A stretch of DNA of 64,000 nucleotides from positions 62,001 to 126,000 of the forward strand of contig NZ_JAUJZH010000010.1 in NCBI RefSeq assembly GCF_030486595.1. Direction: 5' to 3'. This document shows positions 25,987 to 34,788 of the stretch, piece after piece. The DNA is from Variovorax ginsengisoli. GTDB taxonomy: Bacteria; Pseudomonadota; Gammaproteobacteria; Burkholderiales; Burkholderiaceae_C. The translations under genes were made by a program, and so were the position numbers. Below the pieces are notes generated by a model, which saw nothing but the letters and a program-made list of their open reading frames with translations, did no database searches and had not been told where the DNA came from. Every line of letters starts with the position of its first letter. Position 1 is the first letter of the stretch.

Positions 25987-26898
25987 ATGAACGCAATCGC
26001 CTTGCACACCCGTGCCGGCGCGCCGATCGGGCCACCGCCCCCGGCGCCCGACCTGCCGGTGCCGCCGCCGACCCTCCCGCCGCCCGCTCCGGCGGGCGAC
26101 CCGCCGGCGGTCGAGCCGCCGCAGGTCGAGCCGGGTGCGCCACCACCGGTCGTCGATCCGCCGCCGGGCGCGTCGGCGCTCGGCCGGCTGCATGCGCGGC
26201 GGCTGCGCGAGGTCCATCGCTCGGCCGGCTGGCCCTGCTGCGACGCGATCGAGGTCGACCTGCTCGCCGCGGGCTTGCTGGCGCGCGTGCGTTCGGCCCA
26301 GGGCCACGAGACCCTGCGCCTGACCGATGCGGGCATCGCCCATCTGGCGCGCACGGGCGTGGTCAACCGGGCCGCGCTGTCGCGGCACGAAGCGCTGGTC
26401 GAGCAGGTCGCGCGCGAGATGACGCGCGCCGGGCGCCTGGCCTGGCGCGGCTTGAGCCTGCGGGCTCGCCTGGCCGGTGCGGCCGAGGGCGACAAGCCAC
26501 GCTGGTCCATCGCCCGGCCCGATGTCTTCTCGATCCGCAACACCAGCGTCGAGGCTTACGCACAGCCGATCGTGCATGAGGTCAAGGTCAACCGGGCCGA
26601 CCTGCTGAGCGACCTTCGCAAGCCCGACAAGCGCGCCGCCTACCTGGACCTCGGCGGCGAGTGCTGGTACGTGCTGGGCTGCGACGCCAAGGGGCGTCCG
26701 ATCGGCGAGCCGGACGAAATCCCCGCCGAATGCGGCGTGCTGATCGCGCAGCAGGGGCGGCTGGTCGTCGCGCGCTCGGCGGTGCACCGCCCGCTGCCGA
26801 GAATCCCGTTCGCGGTCTGGATGGCCCTGGCCAAGGCGCAGCCCGTGCCCGGCTTCGACGACGAGATGCAAGGGCTTTTGAGCGAATTCGGCGAGTGA
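25987..26898 (+). CDS. Probable PD-(D/E)XK nuclease-fold protein, MmcB-like
   Basis: 303 aa. The first 60 residues are extremely proline-rich (PPPPAPDLPVPPPTLPPP), probably a disordered arm. A winged-helix-like section (LHARRLREVHRSAGW and LRLTDAGIAHLART) follows. The C-terminal half holds a nuclease-like core: ARPDVFSIRN, then IVHEVKVNRADLL, then KRAAYLDLGGECWYVLG. PD...EVK with a following Tyr-rich strand matches the PD-(D/E)XK superfamily and resembles MmcB, an SOS-linked DNA repair protein in Caulobacter. It lies 2.8 kb beyond dnaE2 with no LexA box seen at its own start. Function is inferred. Confidence 0.6.
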   Translation: MNAIALHTRAGAPIGPPPPAPDLPVPPPTLPPPAPAGDPPAVEPPQVEPGAPPPVVDPPPGASALGRLHARRLREVHRSAGWPCCDAIEVDLLAAGLLARVRSAQGHETLRLTDAGIAHLARTGVVNRAALSRHEALVEQVAREMTRAGRLAWRGLSLRARLAGAAEGDKPRWSIARPDVFSIRNTSVEAYAQPIVHEVKVNRADLLSDLRKPDKRAAYLDLGGECWYVLGCDAKGRPIGEPDEIPAECGVLIAQQGRLVVARSAVHRPLPRIPFAVWMALAKAQPVPGFDDEMQGLLSEFGE

Positions 26899-27082
26899 AA
26901 CGCGTTCGCTGCCGCTGGGGCGGTCGTCACGGCATCTGGCCGCGGCCGGGCGGACGCCCTCATGCATCGCTCCGGCTCGGCTTCGCGTACCGTCGCATTC
27001 CATGCAGGCCGTCCTTGAGTTCGAGAGGAGGGCGTCTCGTCAGATTCCCTGGGCAAGAAGCTGGACGGCGTACGTCGGTCGG

Positions 27083-27961
27083 TCAATGGGGCGGGGACGA
27101 CAGGGCAGCATTCGAAATGCTGAACACGTTCTCGCCGCGGTAGACGAAGTCGCGGTCGAGCCGGGATATCTGCTGCAGGAAGTTGCGTGAATTGGCGGTC
27201 CTGGGCAGCATCCAGTCGTGCAACTCGATGATCAGGACCGGGAATCGGTCGATCCACTCGGTGTGCTTCGAAAAGAGGTCGCTCTCGAACCCTTCGATGT
27301 CGATCTTCACGATGAACGGCACGCTGGACGCGCCGTTCCGGGCCAGAACCGTGTTGACCGAAACGATCTCGACCGGCCCGTCAGGATCGGTCGAAATCCG
27401 GTAGGCCCAGTTGCCCTTGCCTTCGTCGATGAGCTTGCCTCGGGAGTCGGTGCTGCCGATGCCCGCGAGCAGAAATTCGATGCCCTCGCCGGAATTGTTC
27501 GCCTTCGCGAGCTTCAGGTTGTCTTCGTCCGGCTCCACGGCGACCACCCGGGCGCAGGGATAGGTTTCCTTGAAGAAGCGGGTCGCCATCCCGCTGTTCG
27601 CCCCGCAGTCCAGGATGAGCGGGACCTTGTTCGATGCCACCAGGTTCCGATAGTGCGCTTCGAGTTCCTCGCACCTCGCAAGGGCCTCGAAGCCATAGTC
27701 GTTGCCCGAGAAGATCTGCTGGATGACGTGCCAGTCGACCGTGTCGCGGATTCGCACGTGCACGAGCTTGCGCTGCTTTCGATCGTAGATGACCTGCCGG
27801 GTCATGAACGGCGGCGTCAGGACATAGAACCGCGACCTTCGACCGAGCAGCCACAGGCCCAGCGACTCGACGGATTCCTTGGTCCAGCGCAGCGAACTCT
27901 TGAAGCGCTCCCTGGAGGACATCCTGGTGAACATGTCGGGCATCGGAATGGAAGGCACCAT
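27083..27961 (-). CDS. FkbM family methyltransferase
   Basis: SAM-dependent methyltransferase, 292 aa. The Rossmann motif I is LILDCGANSGMATRFFKETY, motif II VVAVEPDEDNLKL, and the FkbM signature VPFIVKIDIEGFESDLF is clear. FkbM proteins methylate hydroxyls, often on surface sugars or polyketides. ATG 27961 has a GGAG 10 nt upstream; the same frame stays open to 28315 but that part shows no homology. DNA here is less GC-rich than its flanks, as for the next 6 kb, in keeping with an acquired polysaccharide region. Confidence 0.87.
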   Translation of the reverse strand: MVPSIPMPDMFTRMSSRERFKSSLRWTKESVESLGLWLLGRRSRFYVLTPPFMTRQVIYDRKQRKLVHVRIRDTVDWHVIQQIFSGNDYGFEALARCEELEAHYRNLVASNKVPLILDCGANSGMATRFFKETYPCARVVAVEPDEDNLKLAKANNSGEGIEFLLAGIGSTDSRGKLIDEGKGNWAYRISTDPDGPVEIVSVNTVLARNGASSVPFIVKIDIEGFESDLFSKHTEWIDRFPVLIIELHDWMLPRTANSRNFLQQISRLDRDFVYRGENVFSISNAALSSPPH

Positions 27962-28425
27962 GACAGTCTCCGTTTGAACGTCCAAGACCTCGTCCGTCAG
28001 CATCGAGCCCGCCCGGCCCTTCCAGATCGATGCCGATGACCTGATAGACCCCCGCGAATCGAGCGAGTTCCGGGCGGGCTGCCCACACGGCTCGACCGCC
28101 GCGAGCCCGGGTGGGTGCATCGTCCATTGCGGCGATTGTCGAGCGGGCGTCCTGATCTGCGCCTGACGCCGCACTGCCGGCACAGGTGCTCGAGGCATGT
28201 TGGCGGAGCGCGCTCGATCGCCGTCCCGGGCGGTGGACAGAATGCGGATGCAGTTCAATAGCAGAACGGCAGCTTGGATGCCCGCGCGACCCGTGGCGAG
28301 GCGTCTGTGCCGCAAACCTTGATCTTGATCGATGCCATCGGTGGGCGGCCGGCTGCAACCCGTTCAGCATCTTCGATCACACCAAGAGACGCGTGGAGGC
28401 ATCAGTCTGGTGCAACGTTTGAAGC
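27962..28425. other. Gene-free stretch upstream of the FkbM gene
   Basis: 464 bp between the methyltransferase start and tRNA-Gly. On the minus strand the FkbM frame is open back to 28315, but the translation is Arg/Pro-rich with no recognisable motif, so I do not extend the gene. No clear promoter hexamers, repeats or RNA are visible. Confidence 0.5.
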
Positions 28426-28499
28426 TGGAGCGGGTGAAGGGAATCGAACCCTCGTATGAAGCTTGGGAAGCTGCCGTTCTACCATTGAACTACACCCGC
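28426..28499 (-). tRNA. tRNA-Gly (anticodon CCC), first copy
   Basis: 74 nt including an encoded CCA. Acceptor GCGGGTG/CACCCGC pairs perfectly; the D arm is GTTC-AATGGTA-GAAC, the T arm AGGGTTCGATTCCCT, and the anticodon loop TTCCCAA gives CCC, reading GGG. Nearly identical to E. coli glyU. One C-T mismatch lies in the anticodon stem. Position 9 is the usual A. A second copy with one change lies at 31137-31210 in the opposite direction. Confidence 0.95.
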
Positions 28500-28538
28500 A
28501 ATGGTGCGTAGTTTACGGGATGGAGGTGCCGCGTCTCA
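28426..28538 (-). repeat. Left arm of a 113-bp inverted repeat containing tRNA-Gly
   Basis: Includes the tRNA and 39 bp of its 5' flank. It matches 31098-31210 in inverted orientation at 111 of 113 bases; the two differences are at 28506 and at tRNA position 9. A weaker match continues about 28 bp inward, where this side resembles the end of the GMC oxidoreductase coding sequence, including the bases for RCVEG. Confidence 0.88.
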
Positions 28539-28773
28539 TCGCGCCGGCTTCTCAAGCCCTCGACACATCGCAGCATTCTTCGGGATGCATGAAGGTTGCA
28601 TCGGCCTTGTTATCTGCTACAAACAACAACTAAATGTTTCTTGTCGCGCTCTGAGAGACGGACGATGGGCATCCATGCCTTCGCCCCCGAGCGCGGTGCA
28701 CACATGACAGTACGCTGGCGAGCGAGCCGCGTTGACGACCCGAGGGTAGAGCTTGAGACAGGTGTCCGTTCCC

Positions 28774-29562
28774 ATGTCCGACATTCGCATTTCGCGATTC
28801 ATCTTCGGCACAGCGAGCCTGTTCAATGCCGGCAATGGGCGTCGGCGCCGCTACGTCCTGGAATCGGCGGTGGCCACCGGATTCACCCATTTCGACACCG
28901 CGCCGTACTACGGCTTCGGCATGGCCGAGCAGGATTTGGCGCCCGTGCTCAAGGCGCATCCAGGCGTCAGTTTCACGACCAAGGTCGGCCTTTATTCACC
29001 CGGCGGCGAGAACCAGCCCTCCTGGGCCATTTTTGGGCGGAAGGCCGTCGGGCGATTGGCGCCCGCCATCTCGCGGCCTGCCGTCGATTTTTCCGTTCGC
29101 CGCGCCCAGGCGGCCCTGGAGGGCAGCCTGCGCCGAACCGGCCGTGACACGGTCGACTTCTATCTTTTGCATGATCCGCCATTCGAACTCGTCCATGCAG
29201 ACGAATGGCTGCGCTGGCTCGAGGCCTGCGTGCGGGCCGGAAAGGTGCGCCATTTCGGCCTTGCATTGACGGCCGACTTGCTCCGGCCCTTTTTGCAGGC
29301 GCGCTCGGGGCTGTGCCGCATCGTGCAGGTGCTCGACACCCTCGACGGCCGTGAAGCCGACATCCTTAGGCAATACGGGAAGCCCCTGCAGATCACCTAT
29401 GGCTACGTGTCTGGCGCGTTCAAACAAGGGGGAGACATGACCGTGACGCAGATCCTGACCAAAGCCATGGCGCGTTGTCCGCACAGCGCCATCATTGTCA
29501 GCACCACCAAGCCGGGGCGCATGGCCCAGTATGCGAGCCTCCCCGAACCCGCAGCGGCATGA
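28774..29562 (+). CDS. Aldo/keto reductase
   Basis: Cytoplasmic AKR, 262 aa. The tetrad is intact: Asp and Tyr in FDTAPYYGFGMAE, Lys in FTTKVGLY, His in YLLHDPPF. ATG 28774 (MSDIRISRFIFGT) is preferred to the TTG at 28753. It overlaps the following GMC oxidoreductase gene by 4 bp (ATGA), so the two form one operon, together enclosed by inverted tRNA-Gly copies. AKR/GMC pairs are found in surface-sugar clusters, where one may act on the product of the other. Substrate not known. Confidence 0.86.
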   Translation: MSDIRISRFIFGTASLFNAGNGRRRRYVLESAVATGFTHFDTAPYYGFGMAEQDLAPVLKAHPGVSFTTKVGLYSPGGENQPSWAIFGRKAVGRLAPAISRPAVDFSVRRAQAALEGSLRRTGRDTVDFYLLHDPPFELVHADEWLRWLEACVRAGKVRHFGLALTADLLRPFLQARSGLCRIVQVLDTLDGREADILRQYGKPLQITYGYVSGAFKQGGDMTVTQILTKAMARCPHSAIIVSTTKPGRMAQYASLPEPAAA

Positions 29563-31100
29563 TCGCGGACCTCGTCGGCTCTGGAACCGTCGCCCGCAAG
29601 GCGGACATCGTCGTCGTGGGCGGGGGAACGGCAGGGCTGGTCGCGAGCGTCCTGCTGGCTCGAAGCGGCAAGTTTTCCGTGATCTGCCTGGAGTCCGGTG
29701 GCATGCACCAGGATGCGGAAGAGCATCCCTTGAACGAGGTCGTCCACACGCGATCGCATTACGCGGGGGCCGCCCATGGGCGCTTCCGATGCATCGGCGG
29801 AACCTCGACACGCTGGGGCGGTGCGCTGATCCCCTTCCTGGGCGCCGATCTGGTGGACGGTGATTGGCCGATGACATGGGAGGATCTCGCTCCATTCGTC
29901 GAGAAGGTCGAAGCTCTCTTTGGCCTGGAGGCCGGGCCTTATGTGCCATCGGACTTTCCGGTCGAGATCGGCGCATCGCATGTGCCTCGCCTGGCCAAGT
30001 GGCCTGCGTTCAAGAGAAGGAATGTCTTCAACCTGCTTGCGCCTGAATGCGAAAGCGACCGGGGGCCGCAAATCTGGCTGCATGCGACCGTGACGGAGAT
30101 GTCGGTCGCGCAAGGAAGACTTCACAGCATTCGGGCCCGCGCGGAAGATGGCTCGGCCATCACGGTCGAAGCCGGTTCCTTCATCATCGCTGCGGGAGCG
30201 ATCGAGACAACGCGGCTGGCTTTGCTGCTCGATCAGCAGAACGGACAGATCATTTCAAAGGCAAGCCCTGCGCTGGGCCGTTATTTCAGCGACCACCTCT
30301 CGGTGGAGATCGCTGAACTGAGGCCTATCGCGCGCCGCACCTTGAACCGGATCGTGGGCTTTCGATTCGAGAAGAATGGCACGATGCGCAACCTGCGCTT
30401 TGAGTTGGCCGAGCAGAGCCCGGCCAGGGCCGAGCTGCCGCCATGCTTTGCGCACATCGCCTTTCGCGACGACCAGTCCGGCGGCTTTTTCGCGCTGAGG
30501 GAATTCTTCAGGCACGTCCAGCGACTGCGCTTGCCGCCAGCCAGCGTCTTTGCAAGGTTGGCGCTCGCCATGCCGTGGCTGTCACGTGCTGTCTGGTGGC
30601 GCATCGTGGAAAAGCGCCTGCTCTTTCCCTCGGCGGCTTCCTTGGTGGCGCACATGGTGATTGCGCAGGAGTCGGACTTCGAGAACCGCATCAGCTTGTC
30701 CGGCGCGCAACGCGACGCCTTCGGGGTGCCGCGCGCGCAGGTCGAATGGTCGGTGACGGAAAAGGACGTGGCCAACCTCACCAAGGCGGTTGATGCCTTC
30801 GAAACGATGTGGAGGGACTCCGGCCTGGCGCAGCTGGCGCAATGGGTGCGCAGGCCCAGCGGCGAAGCGGAATTGGAACTTGCCAAAGGCGGTGGCATCT
30901 ACCACCCGACGGGCTCCACCCGCATGGGGGCCACGGCACGCGAAGGCGTCGTCGATCGCGACCTGAGGGTGCATGCGGTGCCCAACGTGCAACTGCTGTC
31001 GACCTCGGTGCTGCCCACTGGGGGCGGTGCGAATCCTACGATGACCTTGATGTTGTTGGCGCTCCGGTGTGTCGAGGGGTTTGAGAAGGCGGCGTGTTGA
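29559..31100 (+). CDS. GMC family FAD oxidoreductase
   Basis: Glucose-methanol-choline-type oxidoreductase, 513 aa. The N-terminal FAD motif is DIVVVGGGTAGLVASVLLA, then the CIGGTSTRWGG flavin contact, and a C-terminal GMC domain with GIYHPTGSTRMG, PNVQLLSTSVLPTGGG and NPTMTLMLLAL. It probably oxidises a sugar or alcohol. ATG 29559 overlaps the aldo/keto reductase stop. Its last codons lie next to the right tRNA arm, and a decayed copy of these last codons lies beside the left tRNA arm, so the pair probably arose together with the tRNA duplication. Confidence 0.88.
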   Translation: MIADLVGSGTVARKADIVVVGGGTAGLVASVLLARSGKFSVICLESGGMHQDAEEHPLNEVVHTRSHYAGAAHGRFRCIGGTSTRWGGALIPFLGADLVDGDWPMTWEDLAPFVEKVEALFGLEAGPYVPSDFPVEIGASHVPRLAKWPAFKRRNVFNLLAPECESDRGPQIWLHATVTEMSVAQGRLHSIRARAEDGSAITVEAGSFIIAAGAIETTRLALLLDQQNGQIISKASPALGRYFSDHLSVEIAELRPIARRTLNRIVGFRFEKNGTMRNLRFELAEQSPARAELPPCFAHIAFRDDQSGGFFALREFFRHVQRLRLPPASVFARLALAMPWLSRAVWWRIVEKRLLFPSAASLVAHMVIAQESDFENRISLSGAQRDAFGVPRAQVEWSVTEKDVANLTKAVDAFETMWRDSGLAQLAQWVRRPSGEAELELAKGGGIYHPTGSTRMGATAREGVVDRDLRVHAVPNVQLLSTSVLPTGGGANPTMTLMLLALRCVEGFEKAAC

Positions 31101-31210
31101 GACGCGGCACCTCCATCCCGTAAACTACGAACCATTGCGGGTGTCGTTCAATGGTAGAACGGCAGCTTCCCAAGCTTCATACGAGGGTTCGATTCCCTTC
31201 ACCCGCTCCA
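31098..31210 (+). repeat. Right arm of the 113-bp inverted repeat containing tRNA-Gly
   Basis: Begins at the stop codon of the GMC gene and ends with the CCA of the second tRNA-Gly. It is 111/113 identical to the inverted left arm at 28426-28538. Recombination between the arms would invert the 2.56-kb AKR/GMC segment while leaving both tRNAs intact. Confidence 0.88.
31137..31210 (+). tRNA. tRNA-Gly (anticodon CCC), second copy
   Basis: 74 nt with encoded CCA, differing from the first copy only at position 9 (C for A). All stems otherwise pair as in copy one. Position 9 normally joins a triple in the D-stem core, so this copy may fold a little less well, but it is likely functional. The flank upstream is the repeat shared with the first copy; downstream the sequence differs. 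Confidence 0.93.
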
Positions 31211-31223
31211 TTGCCCTTTCTGT

Positions 31224-33425
31224 TCAGGGCCCTCCCGCTCGAACGTGCTCCGATTTGGCGTGACCCGGCACGCCATACATGGCGAGCTCGGCATTCACCT
31301 TCCATTCAAGCAAGTCGTTTCGGATGCTCGCCAATTCGCGAGGATCGACATTCTGGAGTGCATGGGTCTCGGTGGGATCGGTCTCGAGGTCATAGACCTC
31401 CATCGGGTTCCGATCGAAGCTGTAGATGAACTTCCGTCGGCCCTGACGCACGCCCAAGAACGTCCAGTCGACGCTGCTGCTGAGATAGAGACGTCGATTC
31501 GGGTCCGCCGGTGACAGCAAGGATTTGCCAGGCAGGCGTGCGTTCTCGATGCGATAGCCGAGCAGTTCGACGACTGTAGGCAGGACATCAATCTGCTGTC
31601 TGCTGCCGCTGATCCTTTGGTTTGGCGTGATCAGGCCGGGCGCGTAAATAACCGCCGGCACGTGAATTCCTTCTTGGTAGATGGCATTGAAACTCTGCTT
31701 GAGACCGTGTTCACCGAAGATCTGGCCGTGGTCACCGAGGAAGACGAACACCGTTTCATCCAGAACTCCAAGTTCCTCGTAGCCTTGCATGAGCCTGGCG
31801 ATCACTCCATCGATATAGAGCAGGCAGTTGTAGTACGACGTCAGCACGGGATCGTTCACGCCCTCGAACCTGACCTTCTCCCAGGAATCCGGCGTCGTGT
31901 AGTCGTGATGGCCGACGTTGGTCATGATCGTGGTCATGAACGGTCGGCCTGCCTTCATCTGGGCCCTCGTCCATTCCATGATGGGGTCAACCATGGCATC
32001 GTCCGCCAGCCCGAAATAGTTGGCGTTCTTCATGCCGGGTCGCATGAGGTCCTTGCCGGTGACGATCGAATCGAAACCCAGCGCCTGGAGCAGCTCGGTG
32101 TCGTTGAAGATTTCTCTGACCGTCGGCGAAAAATAGCTCGTTCCATAGCCAAGCTCGCGCAATGCCGTGGGCAAGCCACGTATCACGGGAGCACCGTTGG
32201 TTCGCTCCTCAGCCCATTTGGCGATTCCTTCGTTTGTCACGGGATACTGGCCAGTCAGCACCGCCATCCATGCCGCGGCAGTACGCGGAATCACCGCGTT
32301 CATGTCTTCGACCTGCATTCCCTTGTCGGCGAGCTGCTTCAAGAACGGCGTGGTTGCAATGCCGGGCGAATGAATCGTGGTTGAAACCGCGCGCACCGAC
32401 TCCATCATCACGATGACCACGTTCCTTTTCCGAGCGACGCTCGTCGGCGTCAGTTGCATGTTCGAACTGTTCCACGTCGCCTGGCCCGATTGCACGTAGT
32501 CCTCTTGAGCGCGCGCGCGGATTTCCTCCGCAGGTGAAGGCTTCATGGACTTGACGAGTGCGGCAATGGTCCCTTCCGTGTGGCGTTCCGCTTCCAGAAA
32601 TCCGACGTCCAGCCCGGGGAAGAAGACGGCCGCGGCCATCATTCCCGAAACGCAGAATGAGGCGTCCGGATGCCACCCTCGGCGTACGGTAAGGAGTGCC
32701 AGTCGACGCGTGTACCAGGCCCAGACCGCGGACCCGAGGATGGGTGCCAGGACGGCGATGACCCTGAAAGGCGTGACTTCGGCGTTGACCAGCGGCGCCA
32801 TGTCCTTGATGTTGGTCGCGGCAAACACCAGGACTCTCGTGTTCGTTGGCTGACCCATGGCGAGTTGGTACACATAGTCGATTCCCACCAACGCACAAAG
32901 CAAGACAACGATCGTCTGCACGATTCGAACACGCCAGCCCGGTGCCATCGCAGGCCTCACTTGAAGAAATGCGCCGACCACCAGCACCAGCATGGCGACG
33001 AGGATCGCATCGTTCCAGATACATGCCATCACCATCCAGCCCTGTTCGACTGCCATGATGGTCCAATTCGACAAGGTCTGGATCAATGTCTGGGAGCCCT
33101 TGAAAAGAACGCTCGCCAGTGCCAGTGCCACCATGAACGCGGCCGCCATCGGCACGATCAGGATGCGACGGCGCGGGAAAACCCATCGCTGCACAACGAT
33201 GGCGGCCAGCAGCGCCAAGGCGAAACGCAGGGAGGTGAATCCCCACAGCCAGCGGAGCACGGCGAGCGGACTCGACGAGTCCAGTGTGTTTCCAAGGTAG
33301 AAGAACGCGAGGAAGACCTTTCCGGTCTTCGAAACCAGCAGCACGAGGGCCAAGGGGGCCACCATCAGCCAGGCGAGGAACCAGGGACTGACCGAGTGCG
33401 CGCGCGCGTCAGGAGCAGTGCCCAT
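31224..33425 (-). CDS. Membrane sulfatase-family hydrolase (LtaS/EptA-like)
   Basis: 733 aa. About six or seven hydrophobic segments fill residues 10-260, followed by a large periplasmic sulfatase/alkaline-phosphatase-fold domain. Motifs: NVVIVMMESVRA (metal-binding Glu), VIPRTAAAWMAVLTG (nucleophile region with Thr), FLGDHGQIFGEHG (Asp-His metal pair). This layout occurs in lipoteichoic-acid-synthase-like phosphoglycerol transferases and in phosphoethanolamine transferases, so it may decorate a surface glycan. There is no formylglycine CxPxR signature, so true sulfatase action is unlikely. It converges on the second tRNA with a 13-bp gap. Confidence 0.8.
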   Translation of the reverse strand: MGTAPDARAHSVSPWFLAWLMVAPLALVLLVSKTGKVFLAFFYLGNTLDSSSPLAVLRWLWGFTSLRFALALLAAIVVQRWVFPRRRILIVPMAAAFMVALALASVLFKGSQTLIQTLSNWTIMAVEQGWMVMACIWNDAILVAMLVLVVGAFLQVRPAMAPGWRVRIVQTIVVLLCALVGIDYVYQLAMGQPTNTRVLVFAATNIKDMAPLVNAEVTPFRVIAVLAPILGSAVWAWYTRRLALLTVRRGWHPDASFCVSGMMAAAVFFPGLDVGFLEAERHTEGTIAALVKSMKPSPAEEIRARAQEDYVQSGQATWNSSNMQLTPTSVARKRNVVIVMMESVRAVSTTIHSPGIATTPFLKQLADKGMQVEDMNAVIPRTAAAWMAVLTGQYPVTNEGIAKWAEERTNGAPVIRGLPTALRELGYGTSYFSPTVREIFNDTELLQALGFDSIVTGKDLMRPGMKNANYFGLADDAMVDPIMEWTRAQMKAGRPFMTTIMTNVGHHDYTTPDSWEKVRFEGVNDPVLTSYYNCLLYIDGVIARLMQGYEELGVLDETVFVFLGDHGQIFGEHGLKQSFNAIYQEGIHVPAVIYAPGLITPNQRISGSRQQIDVLPTVVELLGYRIENARLPGKSLLSPADPNRRLYLSSSVDWTFLGVRQGRRKFIYSFDRNPMEVYDLETDPTETHALQNVDPRELASIRNDLLEWKVNAELAMYGVPGHAKSEHVRAGGP

Positions 33426-33788
33426 TGATCCTCACCTCTGTCTCTATTACACGTTGTCACGATTCTGTAATAAAGATGGCTTACTAGTCAACCGAGATCT
33501 GCGATTCCGTGCGAGTCCTTACACGCGCGCCTCGCGCCCCTGGCGGGCTCTCGAGCCGGCAACCGGCGCCGATGTAGCATTGCCTGGAGCGCGCCTCGCC
33601 GGATATCGCCTTTTTGTGGGGCGCTGGTGGGGGCGTAAACGGCCTTTGCCATTCCAGTCTCCCAGTCTCCCAGTCTCCCAGTCTCCCAGTCTCCCAGTCT
33701 CCGGGCGCTGCGCGGCCACTGGAACGGCATTGGAATTCCTTCACCCGCGCCACTTCCTGTGCCGCTGACAGCCCGATGGGTCCATACC
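33426..33788. other. Gene-free stretch before the glycosyltransferase
   Basis: 363 bp between divergent genes. It is AT-rich near 33430-33490 (a likely promoter zone, with a TTGTCACGATTCTGTAATAA stretch), then GC-rich. It contains the 8-bp tandem repeat described at 33655-33702. Open frames that cross the repeat are low-complexity and unsupported. Confidence 0.55.
33655..33702. repeat. Six perfect copies of an 8-bp tandem repeat, G-quadruplex-prone
   Basis: CAGTCTCC repeated six times without error over 48 bp, 87 bp before the glycosyltransferase start. On the minus strand this places GGG every 8 bases (five runs, 5-nt loops), a standard G-quadruplex motif. Copy number should vary by slippage. 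Unit length is not a multiple of three. Confidence 0.93.
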
Positions 33789-34775
33789 ATGAAACTTCGA
33801 TTTCTGAAGCCGAGTTCAACGCCCCTGGCCAGCACCGACACATCGCTGATCGAATCCCTCAGGGCCGAGCTGCTGCAGCGCCCGGGCGTCGTCGAAGAAG
33901 ACGACCCGGTCCTGGCCGATGCCCTGGTGATCCACGAGCCGTGGGCCTTCAGGGAGTGGCGCTACATCGACAAGCTCATCGCCGATCCGGTGGTCGGCCG
34001 CTTCTCCCACAAGGTCTACAGCGTCAACGGCGACGACGCCGCCGCGGGTTTGCTGCGCGGCATCTACAGTTGCCTGCCGCGAAGCCGGTTCGATCCGACG
34101 CTGCATGCGGCGACGCCGTTCCTCGCGCAGCCCAACGAGCAGGTGCTCGCGCATGCGGGCAGCCCACGCGGCCCGGCCGCCTTCCTGGGCACCTGGCGCG
34201 GCAATCCCAAATCGAACCGGCGGGTGAGGGGCCGCCTGGTCGATCTCTATGCCGCGTCGACCCGCTTGAAGATCGAATCGACCGAAAGCTGGCTCAACCA
34301 CGGTGCCGACGAAAAGCTGCGCTACGTCGAGTTGCTGCGCGCCGGCCAGTTCTCGCTGTGCCCGGGCGGATGGGCGGCCGCGTCGATGCGGATCTTCGAG
34401 AGCATGGCGCTGGGCGTCGCGCCGGTGATCCTCGCCGACGAGTTCGTCGAGCCGGCGGGACCCGACTGGCAGACGTTCTCGCTGCGCGTCAGGGAGCGCG
34501 ACCTGGGCTCGCTCGAAACGATCCTCCAGGCGCATTCGGACCGCCACGAGGAGATGGGCGCCCGCGCCTACGAAGCCTGGAAGCAGCATTTTCATCCCGA
34601 CCTCCTGATCGGCTACTACGCCTATGCCTTGCTCGGCTGCATCCGGGCCAACGCGGGATCCGGTTCGCCCGACGAAGACATCGAGCGCTGGCGCTCGCGC
34701 CGCATGTACAAGGCCAACGGATGGACCGCACCGCAACGCCTGTCGATCAAGATCAAGCGGCTATTGCGGGTCTAG
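33789..34775 (+). CDS. Exostosin-family glycosyltransferase
   Basis: 328 aa. Its C-terminal half matches the exostosin domain: FLGTWRGNPKSNRR, then LRAGQFSLCPGGWAAASMRI with FESMALGVAPVILADEF. These hold the CPGG and the Glu of the nucleotide-sugar site. No membrane segments, so it is a cytoplasmic enzyme adding a sugar to a lipid- or glycan-linked acceptor. ATG 33789 is used; a GTG at 33759 is in frame. Downstream of the tandem repeat, and followed 13 bp later by a sensor kinase gene, perhaps in one operon. Confidence 0.82.
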   Translation: MKLRFLKPSSTPLASTDTSLIESLRAELLQRPGVVEEDDPVLADALVIHEPWAFREWRYIDKLIADPVVGRFSHKVYSVNGDDAAAGLLRGIYSCLPRSRFDPTLHAATPFLAQPNEQVLAHAGSPRGPAAFLGTWRGNPKSNRRVRGRLVDLYAASTRLKIESTESWLNHGADEKLRYVELLRAGQFSLCPGGWAAASMRIFESMALGVAPVILADEFVEPAGPDWQTFSLRVRERDLGSLETILQAHSDRHEEMGARAYEAWKQHFHPDLLIGYYAYALLGCIRANAGSGSPDEDIERWRSRRMYKANGWTAPQRLSIKIKRLLRV

Positions 34776-34788
34776 GTTGACGCCGCCC

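Noticed and set aside
27083..33425. Classical integrative island
   Set aside because: tRNA copies and lower GC are suggestive, but no integrase, direct attachment repeats or mobility genes are seen.
31224..33425. True sulfatase
   Set aside because: No CxPxR maturation signature; the membrane-plus-periplasmic layout fits phospho-transferases better.
33655..33702. Possible CRISPR array
   Set aside because: Units are 8 bp with no spacers and no cas genes nearby.
33614..34780. Plus-strand frame crossing the 8-bp repeat into the glycosyltransferase region
   Set aside because: Out of frame with the glycosyltransferase at the present copy number; the translation is low complexity.
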